Assembly (NCBI RefSeq): GCF_002082565.1 | Contig: NZ_CP020562.1 | Coordinates: 2,728,001 to 2,792,000 of the forward strand | From: Halomonas sp. GT | GTDB lineage: Bacteria > Pseudomonadota > Gammaproteobacteria > Pseudomonadales > Halomonadaceae | Length of the DNA: 64,000 nt | Reading direction: 5' to 3' | Part shown: positions 34,701 through 49,700 of the stretch, piece after piece | Layout of the letters: each line of letters starts with the position of its first letter | How positions within the stretch are numbered: position 1 is the first letter of the stretch | Position numbers and translations under genes: made by a program | The notes under the pieces: generated by a model | The model's input: only the letters and a program-made list of their open reading frames with translations | The model's database searches: none | Told to the model about the DNA's origin: nothing

Positions 34701-37700
34701 CCGTTATCCAGGTCGTCCTGCGTCACTTCACGATCAAGGAGCGTGTTGCCCTTGCCGTCGGTGACCACCAGGGTGTCGCCCACTTCGGTGCTGCCGCCCA
34801 GAGTGACGGTGGCGTTCACGCCATCAGCGATTTCGTCGGCGCTGTAGATGTCGCCAGAGGCGTCTTCCAGCGCCACGCTGACCGTTGGCGCAGTGGCGTC
34901 GATAACGCCGTTATCCGTGGCGCTGTCGCTGTTGCCTGCTGGGTCGGTGACCGTGGCGGTAACGCTGATGTCGGTATCCGTGCCGTCCAGGTCGGTGATG
35001 GTGACGGTGACACCGTTATCCAGGTCGTCCTGCGTCACTTCACGATCCAGTAGCGTGTTGCCCTTGCCGTCGGTGACCACCAGGGTGTCGCCCACTTCGG
35101 TGCTGCCGCCCAGAGTGACGGTGGCGTTCACGCCATCAGCGATTTCGTCGGCGCTGTAGATGTCGCCAGAGACGTCTTCCAGCGCCACGCTGACCGTCGG
35201 CGCGGTGGCGTCGATAACGCCGTTATCCGTATCGCTGTCGCTGTTGCCTGCCGGGTCGGTGACCGTGGCGGTAACGCTGATGTCGGTATCCGTGCCGTCC
35301 AGGTCGGTGATGGTCACGGTGACACCGTTATCCAGGTCGTCCTGCGTCACTTCACGATCCAGTAGCGTGTTGCCCTTGCCGTCGGTGACCACCAGGGTGT
35401 CGCCCACTTCGGTGCTGCCGCCCAGAGTGACGGTGGCGTTCACGCCATCAGCGATTTCGTCGGCGCTGTAGATGTCGCCAGAGGCGTCTTCCAGCGCCAC
35501 GCTGACCGTCGGCGCGGTGGCGTCGATAACGCCGTTATCCGTATCGCTGTCGCTGTTGCCTGCTGGGTCGGTAACCGTGGCAGTCACGCTCAGTGCCGTA
35601 TCCGTGCCGTCCAGGTCGGTGATGGTGACGGTGACACCGTTATCCAGGTCGTCCTGCGTCACTTCACGGTCAAGGAGCGTGTTGCCCTTGCCGTCGGTGA
35701 CCACCAGGGTGTCGCCCACTTCGGTGCTGCCGCCCAGAGTGACGGTGGCGTTCACGCCATCAGCGATTTCGTCGGCGCTGTAGATGTCGCCAGAGGCGTC
35801 TTCCAGCGCCACGCTGACCGTTGGCGAGGTGGCGTCGATGGTACCGGTGTCGCTGTCGCTATCGCTGTTGCCTGCCGGATCGGTAACCGTGGCAGTCACG
35901 CTCAGTGCCGTATCCGTGCCGTCCAGGTCGGTGATGGTGACGGTGACACCGTTATCCAGGTCGTCCTGCGTCACTTCACGATCAAGGAGCGTGTTGCCCT
36001 TGCCGTCGGTGACCACCAGGGTGTCGCCCACTTCGGTGCTGCCGCCCAGAGTGACGGTGGCATTCACGCCATCAGCGATTTCGTCGGCGCTGTAGATATC
36101 GCCAGAGGCGTCTTCCAGCGCAACGCTGACCGTCGGCGCGGTGGCGTCGATGGTACCGGTGTCGCTGTCGCTATCGCTGTTGCCTGCCGGGTCGGTGACC
36201 GTGGCAGTCACGCTCAGTGCCGTATCCGTGCCGTCCAGGTCGGTGATGGTGACGGTCAGGCCGTTGTCCAGCATCGCCTGGGTGACGTCGCCGTTGAACA
36301 GCTCGTTGCCTTTGCCATCCACCACGACCAGGGTGTCGCCCACTTCGGTGCTGCCGCCCAGAGTGACGGTGGCGTTCACGCCATCAGCGATTTCGTCGGC
36401 GCTGTAGATGTCGCCAGAGACGTCTTCCAGCGCCACGCTGACCGTCGGCGCGGTGGCGTCGATAACGCCGTTATCCGTATCGCTGTCGCTGTTGCCTGCC
36501 GGGTCGGTGACCGTGGCGGTAACGCTGATGTCGGTATCCGTGCCGTCCAGGTCGGTGATGGTCACGGTGACACCGTTATCCAGGTCGTCCTGCGTCACTT
36601 CACGATCAAGGAGCGTGTTGCCCTTGCCGTCGGTGACCACCAGGGTGTCGCCCACTTCGGTGCTGCCGCCCAGAGTGACGGTGGCGTTCACGCCATCAGC
36701 GATTTCGTCGGCGCTGTAGATGTCGCCAGAGGCGTCTTCCAGCGCCACGCTGACCGTTGGCGCAGTGGCGTCGATAACGCCGTTATCCGTGGCGCTGTCG
36801 CTGTTGCCTGCTGGGTCGGTGACCGTGGCGGTAACGCTGATGTCGGTATCCGTGCCGTCCAGGTCGGTGATGGTGACGGTGACACCGTTATCCAGGTCGT
36901 CCTGCGTCACTTCACGATCCAGTAGCGTGTTGCCCTTGCCGTCGGTGACCACCAGGGTGTCGCCCACTTCGGTGCTGCCGCCCAGAGTGACGGTGGCGTT
37001 CACGCCATCAGCGATTTCGTCGGCGCTGTAGATATCGCCAGAGGCGTCTTCCAGCGCCACGCTGACCGTCGGCGCGGTGGCGTCGATAACGCCGTTATCG
37101 CTGTCGCTATCGCTGTTACCTGCTGGGTCGGTGACCGTGGCGGTAACGCTGATGTCGGTATCCGTGCCGTCCAGGTCGGTGATGGTGACGGTCAGGCCGT
37201 TGTCCAGCATCGCCTGGGTGACGTCGCCGTTGAACAGCTCGTTGCCTTTGCCATCCACCACGACCAGGGTGTCGCCCACTTCGGTGCTGCCGCCCAGAGT
37301 GACGGTGGCGTTCACGCCATCAGCGATTTCGTCGGCGCTGTAGATGTCGCCAGAGGCGTCTTCCAGCGCCACGCTGACCGTCGGCGCGGTGGCGTCGATA
37401 ACGCCGTTATCCGTATCGCTGTCGCTGTTGCCTGCTGGGTCGGTAACCGTGGCAGTGACGCTCAGTGCCGTATCCGTGCCGTCCAGGTCGGTGATGGTGA
37501 CGGTGACACCGTTATCCAGGTCGTCCTGCGTCACTTCACGGTCAAGGAGCGTGTTGCCCTTGCCGTCGGTGACCACCAGGGTGTCGCCCACTTCGGTGCT
37601 GCCGCCCAGAGTGACGGTGGCGTTCACGCCATCAGCGATTTCGTCGGCGCTGTAGATGTCGCCAGAGGCGTCTTCCAGCGCCACGCTGACCGTCGGCGCG

Positions 37701-40700
37701 GTGGCGTCGATAACGCCGTTATCCGTATCGCTGTCGCTGTTGCCTGCTGGGTCGGTGACCGTGGCAGTGACGCTCAGTGCCGTATCCGTGCCGTCCAGGT
37801 CGGTGATGGTGACGGTCAGGCCGTTGTCCAGCATCGCCTGGGTGACGTCGCCGTTGAACAGCTCGTTGCCTTTGCCATCCACCACGACCAGGGTGTCGCC
37901 CACTTCGGTGCTGCCGCCCAGAGTGACGGTGGCATTCACGCCATCAGCGATTTCGTCGGCGCTGTAGATGTCGCCAGAGGCGTCTTCCAGCGCAACGCTG
38001 ACCGTCGGCGCGGTGGCGTCGATAACGCCGTTATCCGTATCGCTGTCGCTGTTGCCTGCTGGGTCGGTAACCGTGGCAGTCACGCTCAGTGCCGTATCCG
38101 TGCCGTCCAGGTCGGTGATGGTGACGGTGACACCGTTATCCAGGTCGTCCTGCGTCACTTCACGGTCAAGGAGCGTGTTGCCCTTGCCGTCGGTGACCAC
38201 CAGGGTGTCGCCCACTTCGGTGCTGCCGCCCAGAGTGACGGTGGCGTTCACGCCATCAGCGATTTCGTCGGCGCTGTAGATGTCGCCAGAGGCGTCTTCC
38301 AGCGCCACGCTGACCGTCGGCGCGGTGGCGTCGATAACGCCGTTATCCGTATCGCTGTCGCTGTTGCCTGCTGGGTCGGTGACCGTGGCAGTGACGCTCA
38401 GTGCCGTATCCGTGCCGTCCAGGTCGGTGATGGTGACGGTCAGGCCGTTGTCCAGCATCGCCTGGGTGACGTCGCCGTTGAACAGCTCGTTGCCTTTGCC
38501 ATCCACCACGACCAGGGTGTCGCCCACTTCGGTGCTGCCGCCCAGAGTGACGGTGGCGTTCACGCCATCAGCGATTTCGTCGGCGCTGTAGATATCGCCA
38601 GAGGCGTCTTCCAGCGCCACGCTGACCGTCGGCGCGGTGGCGTCGATGGTACCGGTGTCGCTGTCGCTATCGCTGTTGCCTGCTGGGTCGGTGACCGTGG
38701 CGGTAACGCTGATGTCGGTATCCGTGCCGTCCAGGTCGGTGATGGTCACGGTGACACCGTTATCCAGGTCGTCCTGCGTCACTTCACGATCAAGGAGCGT
38801 GTTGCCCTTGCCGTCGGTGACCACCAGGGTGTCGCCCACTTCGGTGCTGCCGCCCAGAGTGACGGTGGCGTTCACGCCATCAGCGATTTCGTCGGCGCTG
38901 TAGATGTCGCCAGAGGCGTCTTCCAGCGCCACGCTGACCGTCGGCGCGGTGGCGTCGATGGTACCGGTGTCGCTGTCGCTATCGCTGTTGCCTGCCGGGT
39001 CGGTGACCGTGGCAGTCACGCTCAGTGCCGTATCCGTGCCGTCCAGGTCGGTGATGGTGACGGTCAGGCCGTTGTCCAGCATCGCCTGGGTGACGTCGCC
39101 GTTGAACAGCTCGTTGCCTTTGCCATCCACCACGACCAGGGTGTCGCCCACTTCGGTGCTGCCGCCCAGAGTGACGGTGGCGTTCACGCCATCAGCGATT
39201 TCGTCGGCGCTGTAGATGTCGCCAGAGGCGTCTTCCAGCGCCACGCTGACCGTCGGCGCGGTGGCGTCGATAACGCCGTTATCCGTATCGCTGTCGCTGT
39301 TGCCTGCTGGGTCGGTGACCGTGGCAGTGACGCTCAGTGCCGTATCCGTGCCGTCCAGGTCGGTGATGGTGACGGTCAGGCCGTTGTCCAGCATCGCCTG
39401 GGTGACGTCGCCGTTGAACAGCTCGTTGCCTTTGCCATCCACCACGACCAGGGTGTCGCCCACTTCGGTGCTGCCGCCCAGAGTGACGGTGGCGTTCACG
39501 CCATCAGCGATTTCGTCGGCGCTGTAGATATCGCCAGAGGCGTCTTCCAGCGCCACGCTGACCGTCGGCGCGGTGGCGTCGATGGTACCGGTGTCGCTGT
39601 CGCTATCGCTGTTGCCTGCTGGGTCGGTGACCGTGGCGGTAACGCTGATGTCGGTATCCGTGCCGTCCAGGTCGGTGATGGTGACGGTGACACCGTTATC
39701 CAGGTCGTCCTGCGTCACTTCACGATCAAGGAGCGTGTTGCCCTTGCCGTCGGTGACCACCAGGGTGTCGCCCACTTCGGTGCTGCCGCCCAGAGTGACG
39801 GTGGCGTTCACGCCATCAGCGATTTCGTCGGCGCTGTAGATGTCGCCAGAGGCGTCTTCCAGCGCCACGCTGACCGTCGGCGCGGTGGCGTCGATAACGC
39901 CGTTATCCGTATCGCTGTCGCTGTTGCCTGCCGGGTCGGTAACCGTGGCAGTGACGCTCAGTGCCGTATCCGTGCCGTCCAGGTCGGTGATGGTGACGGT
40001 CAGGCCGTTGTCCAGCATCGCCTGGGTGACGTCGCCGTTGAACAGCTCGTTGCCTTTGCCATCCACCACGACCAGGGTGTCGCCCACTTCGGTGCTGCCG
40101 CCCAGAGTGACGGTGGCGTTCACGCCATCAGCGATTTCGTCGGCGCTGTAGATGTCGCCAGAGGCGTCTTCCAGCGCAACGCTGACCGTCGGCGCGGTGG
40201 CGTCGATGGTACCGGTGTCGCTGTCGCTATCGCTGTTGCCTGCTGGGTCGGTGACCGTGGCAGTCACGCTCAGTGCCGTATCCGTGCCGTCCAGGTCGGT
40301 GATGGTGACGGTGACACCGTTATCCAGGTCGTCCTGCGTCACTTCACGATCAAGGAGCGTGTTGCCCTTGCCGTCGGTGACCACCAGGGTGTCGCCCACT
40401 TCGGTGCTGCCGCCCAGAGTGACGGTGGCGTTCACGCCATCAGCGATTTCGTCGGCGCTGTAGATGTCGCCAGAGGCGTCTTCCAGCGCCACGCTGACCG
40501 TCGGCGCGGTGGCGTCGATGGTACCGGTGTCGCTGTCGCTATCGCTGTTGCCTGCCGGGTCGGTGACCGTGGCAGTCACGCTCAGTGCCGTATCCGTGCC
40601 GTCCAGGTCGGTGATGGTGACGGTCAGGCCGTTGTCCAGCATCGCCTGGGTGACGTCGCCGTTGAACAGCTCGTTGCCTTTGCCATCCACCACGACCAGG

Positions 40701-43700
40701 GTGTCGCCCACTTCGGTGCTGCCGCCCAGAGTGACGGTGGCGTTCACGCCATCAGCGATTTCGTCGGCGCTGTAGATGTCGCCAGAGGCGTCTTCCAGCG
40801 CAACGCTGACCGTCGGCGCGGTGGCGTCGATAACGCCGTTATCCGTATCGCTGTCGCTGTTGCCTGCTGGGTCGGTGACCGTGGCAGTGACGCTCAGTGC
40901 CGTATCCGTGCCGTCCAGGTCGGTGATGGTGACGGTCAGGCCGTTGTCCAGCATCGCCTGGGTGACGTCGCCGTTGAACAGCTCGTTGCCTTTGCCATCC
41001 ACCACGACCAGGGTGTCGCCGATTTCGGTGCTGCTGCCCAGGGTGACGGTGGCGTTCACGCCATCAGCGATTTCGTCGGCGCTGTAGATGTCGCCAGAGG
41101 CGTCTTCCAGCGCCACGCTGACCGTCGGCGCGGTGGCGTCGATAACGCCGTTATCCGTATCGCTGTCGCTGTTGCCTGCCGGGTCGGTAACCGTGGCAGT
41201 GACGCTCAGTGCCGTATCCGTGCCGTCCAGGTCGGTGATGGTGACGGTCAGGCCGTTGTCCAGCATCGCCTGGGTGACGTCGCCGTTGAACAGCTCGTTG
41301 CCTTTGCCATCCACCACGACCAGGGTGTCGCCCACTTCGGTGCTGCCGCCCAGAGTGACGGTGGCGTTCACGCCATCAGCGATTTCGTCGGCGCTGTAGA
41401 TGTCGCCAGAGGCGTCTTCCAGCGCAACGCTGACCGTCGGCGCGGTGGCGTCGATAACGCCGTTATCGCTGTCGCTATCGCTGTTACCTGCTGGGTCGGT
41501 GACCGTGGCGGTAACGCTGATGTCGGTATCCGTGCCGTCCAGGTCGGTGATGGTGACGGTGACACCGTTATCCAGGTCGTCCTGCGTCACTTCACGATCC
41601 AGTAGCGTGTTGCCCTTGCCGTCGGTGACCACCAGGGTGTCGCCCACTTCGGTGCTGCCGCCCAGAGTGACGGTGGCGTTCACGCCATCAGCGATTTCGT
41701 CGGCGCTGTAGATGTCGCCAGAGGCGTCTTCCAGCGCCACGCTGACCGTCGGCGCGGTGGCGTCGATAACGCCGTTATCCGTATCGCTGTCGCTGTTGCC
41801 TGCCGGGTCGGTAACCGTGGCGGTCACGCTCAGTGCCGTATCCGTGCCGTCCAGGTCGGTGATGGTGACGGTGACACCGTTATCCAGGTCGTCCTGCGTC
41901 ACTTCACGATCCAGGAGCGTGTTGCCCTTGCCGTCGGTGACCACCAGGGTGTCGCCCACTTCGGTGCTGCCGCCCAGAGTGACGGTGGCGTTCACGCCAT
42001 CAGCGATTTCGTCGGCGCTGTAGATGTCGCCAGAGGCGTCTTCCAGCGCAACGCTGACCGTCGGCGCGGTGGCGTCGATAACGCCGTTATCCGTATCGCT
42101 GTCGCTGTTGCCTGCTGGGTCGGTAACCGTGGCAGTCACGCTCAGTGCCGTATCCGTGCCGTCCAGGTCGGTGATGGTGACGGTGACACCGTTATCCAGG
42201 TCGTCCTGCGTCACTTCACGATCAAGGAGCGTGTTGCCCTTGCCGTCGGTGACCACCAGGGTGTCGCCCACTTCGGTGCTGCCGCCCAGAGTGACGGTGG
42301 CGTTCACGCCATCAGCGATTTCGTCGGCGCTGTAGATGTCGCCAGAGGCGTCTTCCAGCGCAACGCTGACCGTCGGCGCGGTGGCGTCGATAACGCCGTT
42401 ATCCGTATCGCTGTCGCTGTTGCCTGCTGGGTCGGTGACCGTGGCAGTGACGCTCAGTGCCGTATCCGTGCCGTCCAGGTCGGTGATGGTGACGGTCAGG
42501 CCGTTGTCCAGCATCGCCTGGGTGACGTCGCCGTTGAACAGCTCGTTGCCTTTGCCATCCACCACGACCAGGGTGTCGCCCACTTCGGTGCTGCCGCCCA
42601 GAGTGACGGTGGCATTCACGCCATCAGCGATTTCGTCGGCGCTGTAGATGTCGCCAGAGGCGTCTTCCAGCGCAACGCTGACCGTCGGCGCGGTGGCGTC
42701 GATAACGCCGTTATCCGTATCGCTGTCGCTGTTGCCTGCTGGGTCGGTAACCGTGGCAGTCACGCTCAGTGCCGTATCCGTGCCGTCCAGGTCGGTGATG
42801 GTGACGGTGACACCGTTATCCAGGTCGTCCTGCGTCACTTCACGGTCAAGGAGCGTGTTGCCCTTGCCGTCGGTGACCACCAGGGTGTCGCCCACTTCGG
42901 TGCTGCCGCCCAGAGTGACGGTGGCGTTCACGCCATCAGCGATTTCGTCGGCGCTGTAGATGTCGCCAGAGGCGTCTTCCAGCGCCACGCTGACCGTTGG
43001 CGAGGTGGCGTCGATGGTACCGGTGTCGCTGTCGCTATCGCTGTTGCCTGCCGGATCGGTAACCGTGGCAGTCACGCTCAGTGCCGTATCCGTGCCGTCC
43101 AGGTCGGTGATGGTGACGGTGACACCGTTATCCAGGTCGTCCTGCGTCACTTCACGATCAAGGAGCGTGTTGCCCTTGCCGTCGGTGACCACCAGGGTGT
43201 CGCCCACTTCGGTGCTGCCGCCCAGAGTGACGGTGGCATTCACGCCATCAGCGATTTCGTCGGCGCTGTAGATATCGCCAGAGGCGTCTTCCAGCGCCAC
43301 GCTGACCGTTGGCGCAGTGGCGTCGATAACGCCGTTATCCGTGGCGCTGTCGCTGTTGCCTGCTGGGTCGGTGACCGTGGCAGTGACGCTCAGTGCCGTA
43401 TCCGTGCCGTCCAGGTCGGTGATGGTGACGGTGACACCGTTATCCAGGTCGTCCTGCGTCACTTCACGATCCAGTAGCGTGTTGCCCTTGCCGTCGGTGA
43501 CCACCAGGGTGTCGCCCACTTCGGTGCTGCCGCCCAGAGTGACGGTGGCGTTCACACCATCAGCGATTTCGTCGGCGCTGTAGATATCGCCAGAGGCGTC
43601 TTCCAGCGCCACGCTGACCGTCGGCGCGGTGGCGTCGATAACGCCGTTATCGCTGTCGCTATCGCTGTTACCTGCTGGGTCGGTGACCGTGGCGGTAACG

Positions 43701-46700
43701 CTGATGTCGGTATCCGTGCCGTCCAGGTCGGTGATGGTGACGGTCAGGCCGTTGTCCAGCATCGCCTGGGTGACGTCGCCGTTGAACAGCTCGTTGCCTT
43801 TGCCATCCACCACGACCAGGGTGTCGCCGATTTCGGTGCTGCCGCCCAGAGTGACGGTGGCGTTCACGCCATCAGCGATTTCGTCGGCGCTGTAGATATC
43901 GCCAGAGGCGTCTTCCAGCGCAACGCTGACCGTCGGCGCGGTGGCGTCGATAACGCCGTTATCCGTATCGCTGTCGCTGTTGCCTGCTGGGTCGGTAACC
44001 GTGGCAGTCACGCTCAGTGCCGTATCCGTGCCGTCCAGGTCGGTGATGGTGACGGTGACACCGTTATCCAGGTCGTCCTGCGTCACTTCACGGTCAAGGA
44101 GCGTGTTGCCCTTGCCGTCGGTGACCACCAGGGTGTCGCCCACTTCGGTGCTGCCGCCCAGAGTGACGGTGGCGTTCACGCCATCAGCGATTTCGTCGGC
44201 GCTGTAGATATCGCCAGAGGCGTCTTCCAGCGCCACGCTGACCGTCGGCGCGGTGGCGTCGATAACGCCGTTATCCGTATCGCTGTCGCTGTTGCCTGCT
44301 GGGTCGGTGACCGTGGCAGTGACGCTCAGTGCCGTATCCGTGCCGTCCAGGTCGGTGATGGTGACGGTCAGGCCGTTGTCCAGCATCGCCTGGGTGACGT
44401 CGCCGTTGAACAGCTCGTTGCCTTTGCCATCCACCACGACCAGGGTGTCGCCGATTTCGGTGCTGCTGCCCAGGGTGACGGTGGCGTTCACGCCATCAGC
44501 GATTTCGTCGGCGCTGTAGATGTCGCCAGAGGCGTCTTCCAGCGCCACGCTGACCGTCGGCGCGGTGGCGTCGATAACGCCGTTATCCGTATCGCTGTCG
44601 CTGTTGCCTGCTGGGTCGGTGACCGTGGCAGTCACGCTCAGTGCCGTATCCGTGCCGTCCAGGTCGGTGATGGTGACGGTCAGGCCGTTGTCCAGCATCG
44701 CCTGGGTGACGTCGCCGTTGAACAGCTCGTTGCCTTTGCCATCCACCACGACCAGGGTGTCGCCGATTTCGGTGCTGCTGCCCAGGGTGACGGTGGCGTT
44801 CACGCCATCAGCGATTTCGTCGGCGCTGTAGATGTCGCCAGAGGCGTCTTCCAGCGCCACGCTGACCGTCGGCGCGGTGGCGTCGATAACGCCGTTATCC
44901 GTATCGCTGTCGCTGTTGCCTGCTGGGTCGGTAACCGTGGCAGTCACGCTCAGTGCCGTATCCGTGCCGTCCAGGTCGGTGATGGTGACGGTGACACCGT
45001 TATCCAGGTCGTCCTGCGTCACTTCACGGTCAAGGAGCGTGTTGCCCTTGCCGTCGGTGACCACCAGGGTGTCGCCCACTTCGGTGCTGCCGCCCAGAGT
45101 GACGGTGGCGTTCACGCCATCAGCGATTTCGTCGGCGCTGTAGATGTCGCCAGAGGCGTCTTCCAGCGCCACGCTGACCGTTGGCGAGGTGGCGTCGATG
45201 GTACCGGTGTCGCTGTCGCTATCGCTGTTGCCTGCCGGATCGGTAACCGTGGCAGTCACGCTCAGTGCCGTATCCGTGCCGTCCAGGTCGGTGATGGTGA
45301 CGGTGACACCGTTATCCAGGTCGTCCTGCGTCACTTCACGATCAAGGAGCGTGTTGCCCTTGCCGTCGGTGACCACCAGGGTGTCGCCCACTTCGGTGCT
45401 GCCGCCCAGAGTGACGGTGGCATTCACGCCATCAGCGATTTCGTCGGCGCTGTAGATGTCGCCAGAGGCGTCTTCCAGCGCCACGCTGACCGTTGGCGCG
45501 GTGGCGTCGATAACGCCGTTATCCGTATCGCTGTCGCTGTTGCCTGCTGGGTCGGTAACCGTGGCAGTGACGCTCAGTGCCGTATCCGTGCCGTCCAGGT
45601 CGGTGATGGTGACGGTCAGGCCGTTGTCCAGCATCGCCTGGGTGACGTCGCCGTTGAACAGCTCGTTGCCTTTGCCATCCACCACGACCAGGGTGTCGCC
45701 CACTTCGGTGCTGCCGCCCAGAGTGACGGTGGCGTTCACGCCATCAGCGATTTCGTCGGCGCTGTAGATATCGCCAGAGGCGTCTTCCAGCGCCACGCTG
45801 ACCGTTGGCGCAGTGGCGTCGATAACGCCGTTATCCGTGGCGCTGTCGCTGTTGCCTGCCGGGTCGGTAACCGTGGCAGTGACGCTGATATCGGTATCGC
45901 CATCCGTGAGGTCGGTAATGGTCACGGTCAGGCCGTTGTCCAGCATCGCCTGGGTGACGTCGCCGTTGAACAGCTCGTTGCCTTTGCCATCCACCACGAC
46001 CAGGGTGTCGCCGATTTCGGTGCTGCTGCCCAGGGTGACGGTGGCGTTCACGCCATCAGCGATTTCGTCGGCGCTGTAGATGTCGCCAGAGGCGTCTTCC
46101 AGCGCCACGCTGACCGTCGGCGCGGTGGCGTCGATAACGCCGTTATCCGTATCGCTGTCGCTGTTGCCTGCCGGGTCGGTAACCGTGGCAGTGACGCTCA
46201 GTGCCGTATCCGTGCCGTCCAGGTCGGTGATGGTGACGGTGACACCGTTATCCAGGTCGTCCTGCGTCACTTCACGATCCAGTAGCGTGTTGCCCTTGCC
46301 GTCGGTGACCACCAGGGTGTCGCCCACTTCGGTGCTGCCGCCCAGAGTGACGGTGGCATTCACGCCATCAGCGATTTCGTCGGCGCTGTAGATGTCGCCA
46401 GAGGCGTCTTCCAGCGCCACGCTGACCGTCGGCGCGGTGGCGTCGATAACGCCGTTATCCGTATCGCTGTCGCTGTTGCCTGCTGGGTCGGTAACCGTGG
46501 CAGTCACGCTCAGTGCCGTATCCGTGCCGTCCAGGTCGGTGATGGTGACGGTGACACCGTTATCCAGGTCGTCCTGCGTCACTTCACGATCCAGTAGCGT
46601 GTTGCCCTTGCCGTCGGTGACCACCAGGGTGTCGCCCACTTCGGTGCTGCCGCCCAGAGTGACGGTGGCGTTCACGCCATCAGCGATTTCGTCGGCGCTG

Positions 46701-49700
46701 TAGATATCGCCAGAGGCGTCTTCCAGCGCCACGCTGACCGTTGGCGCAGTGGCGTCGATAACGCCGTTATCCGTGGCGCTGTCGCTGTTGCCTGCTGGGT
46801 CGGTGACCGTGGCAGTGACGCTCAGTGCCGTATCCGTGCCGTCCAGGTCGGTGATGGTGACGGTGACACCGTTATCCAGGTCGTCCTGCGTCACTTCACG
46901 ATCCAGTAGCGTGTTGCCCTTGCCGTCGGTGACCACCAGGGTGTCGCCCACTTCGGTGCTGCCGCCCAGAGTGACGGTGGCGTTCACGCCATCAGCGATT
47001 TCGTCGGCGCTGTAGATATCGCCAGAGGCGTCTTCCAGCGCCACGCTGACCGTCGGCGCGGTGGCGTCGATAACGCCGTTATCGCTGTCGCTATCGCTGT
47101 TACCTGCTGGGTCGGTGACCGTGGCGGTAACGCTGATGTCGGTATCCGTGCCGTCCAGGTCGGTGATGGTGACGGTCAGGCCGTTGTCCAGCATCGCCTG
47201 GGTGACGTCGCCGTTGAACAGCTCGTTGCCTTTGCCATCCACCACGACCAGGGTGTCGCCGATTTCGGTGCTGCCGCCCAGAGTGACGGTGGCGTTCACG
47301 CCATCAGCGATTTCGTCGGCGCTGTAGATATCGCCAGAGGCGTCTTCCAGCGCAACGCTGACCGTCGGCGCGGTGGCGTCGATAACGCCGTTATCCGTAT
47401 CGCTGTCGCTGTTGCCTGCTGGGTCGGTAACCGTGGCAGTCACGCTCAGTGCCGTATCCGTGCCGTCCAGGTCGGTGATGGTGACGGTGACACCGTTATC
47501 CAGGTCGTCCTGCGTCACTTCACGGTCAAGGAGCGTGTTGCCCTTGCCGTCGGTGACCACCAGGGTGTCGCCCACTTCGGTGCTGCCGCCCAGAGTGACG
47601 GTGGCGTTCACGCCATCAGCGATTTCGTCGGCGCTGTAGATATCGCCAGAGGCGTCTTCCAGCGCCACGCTGACCGTCGGCGCGGTGGCGTCGATAACGC
47701 CGTTATCGCTGTCGCTATCGCTGTTACCTGCTGGGTCGGTGACCGTGGCGGTAACGCTGATGTCGGTATCCGTGCCGTCCAGGTCGGTGATGGTGACGGT
47801 CAGGCCGTTGTCCAGCATCGCCTGGGTGACGTCGCCGTTGAACAGCTCGTTGCCTTTGCCATCCACCACGACCAGGGTGTCGCCGATTTCGGTGCTGCTG
47901 CCCAGGGTGACGGTGGCGTTCACGCCATCAGCGATTTCGTCGGCGCTGTAGATGTCGCCAGAGGCGTCTTCCAGCGCCACGCTGACCGTCGGCGCGGTGG
48001 CGTCGATAACGCCGTTATCCGTATCGCTGTCGCTGTTGCCTGCTGGGTCGGTGACCGTGGCAGTCACGCTCAGTGCCGTATCCGTGCCGTCCAGGTCGGT
48101 GATGGTGACGGTCAGGCCGTTGTCCAGCATCGCCTGGGTGACGTCGCCGTTGAACAGCTCGTTGCCTTTGCCATCCACCACGACCAGGGTGTCGCCGATT
48201 TCGGTGCTGCTGCCCAGGGTGACGGTGGCGTTCACGCCATCAGCGATTTCGTCGGCGCTGTAGATGTCGCCAGAGGCGTCTTCCAGCGCCACGCTGACCG
48301 TCGGCGCGGTGGCGTCGATAACGCCGTTATCCGTATCGCTGTCGCTGTTGCCTGCTGGGTCGGTGACCGTGGCAGTCACGCTCAGTGCCGTATCCGTGCC
48401 GTCCAGGTCGGTGATGGTGACGGTCAGGCCGTTGTCCAGCATCGCCTGGGTGACGTCGCCGTTGAACAGCTCGTTGCCTTTGCCATCCACCACGACCAGG
48501 GTGTCGCCGATTTCGGTGCTGCTGCCCAGGGTGACGGTGGCGTTCACGCCATCAGCGATTTCGTCGGCGCTGTAGATGTCGCCAGAGGCGTCTTCCAGCG
48601 CCACGCTGACCGTCGGCGCGGTGGCGTCGATGGTACCGGTGTCGCTGTCGCTATCGCTGTTGCCTGCCGGGTCGGTGACCGTGGCAGTCACGCTCAGTGC
48701 CGTATCCGTGCCGTCCAGGTCGGTGATGGTGACGGTCAGGCCGTTGTCCAGCATCGCCTGGGTGACGTCGCCGTTGAACAGCTCGTTGCCTTTGCCATCC
48801 ACCACGACCAGGGTGTCGCCCACTTCGGTGCTGCCGCCCAGAGTGACGGTGGCGTTCACGCCATCAGCGATTTCGTCGGCGCTGTAGATGTCGCCAGAGG
48901 CGTCTTCCAGCGCAACGCTGACCGTCGGCGCGGTGGCGTCGATAACGCCGTTATCCGTATCGCTGTCGCTGTTGCCTGCTGGGTCGGTAACCGTGGCAGT
49001 CACGCTCAGTGCCGTATCCGTGCCGTCCAGGTCGGTGATGGTCACGGTGACACCGTTATCCAGGTCGTCCTGCGTCACTTCACGGTCAAGGAGCGTGTTG
49101 CCCTTGCCGTCGGTGACCACCAGGGTGTCGCCCACTTCGGTGCTGCCGCCCAGAGTGACGGTGGCGTTCACGCCATCAGCGATTTCGTCGGCGCTGTAGA
49201 TGTCGCCAGAGGCGTCTTCCAGCGCCACGCTGACCGTTGGCGCGGTGGCGTCGATAACGCCGTTATCCGTATCGCTGTCGCTGTTGCCTGCTGGGTCGGT
49301 AACCGTGGCAGTGACGCTCAGTGCCGTATCCGTGCCGTCCAGGTCGGTGATGGTGACGGTCAGGCCGTTGTCCAGCATCGCCTGGGTGACGTCGCCGTTG
49401 AACAGCTCGTTGCCTTTGCCATCCACCACGACCAGGGTGTCGCCCACTTCGGTGCTGCCGCCCAGAGTGACGGTGGCGTTCACGCCATCAGCGATTTCGT
49501 CGGCGCTGTAGATATCGCCAGAGGCGTCTTCCAGCGCCACGCTGACCGTTGGCGCAGTGGCGTCGATAACGCCGTTATCCGTGGCGCTGTCGCTGTTGCC
49601 TGCCGGGTCGGTAACCGTGGCAGTGACGCTGATATCGGTATCGCCATCCGTGAGGTCGGTAATGGTCACGGTCAGGCCGTTGTCCAGCATCGCCTGGGTG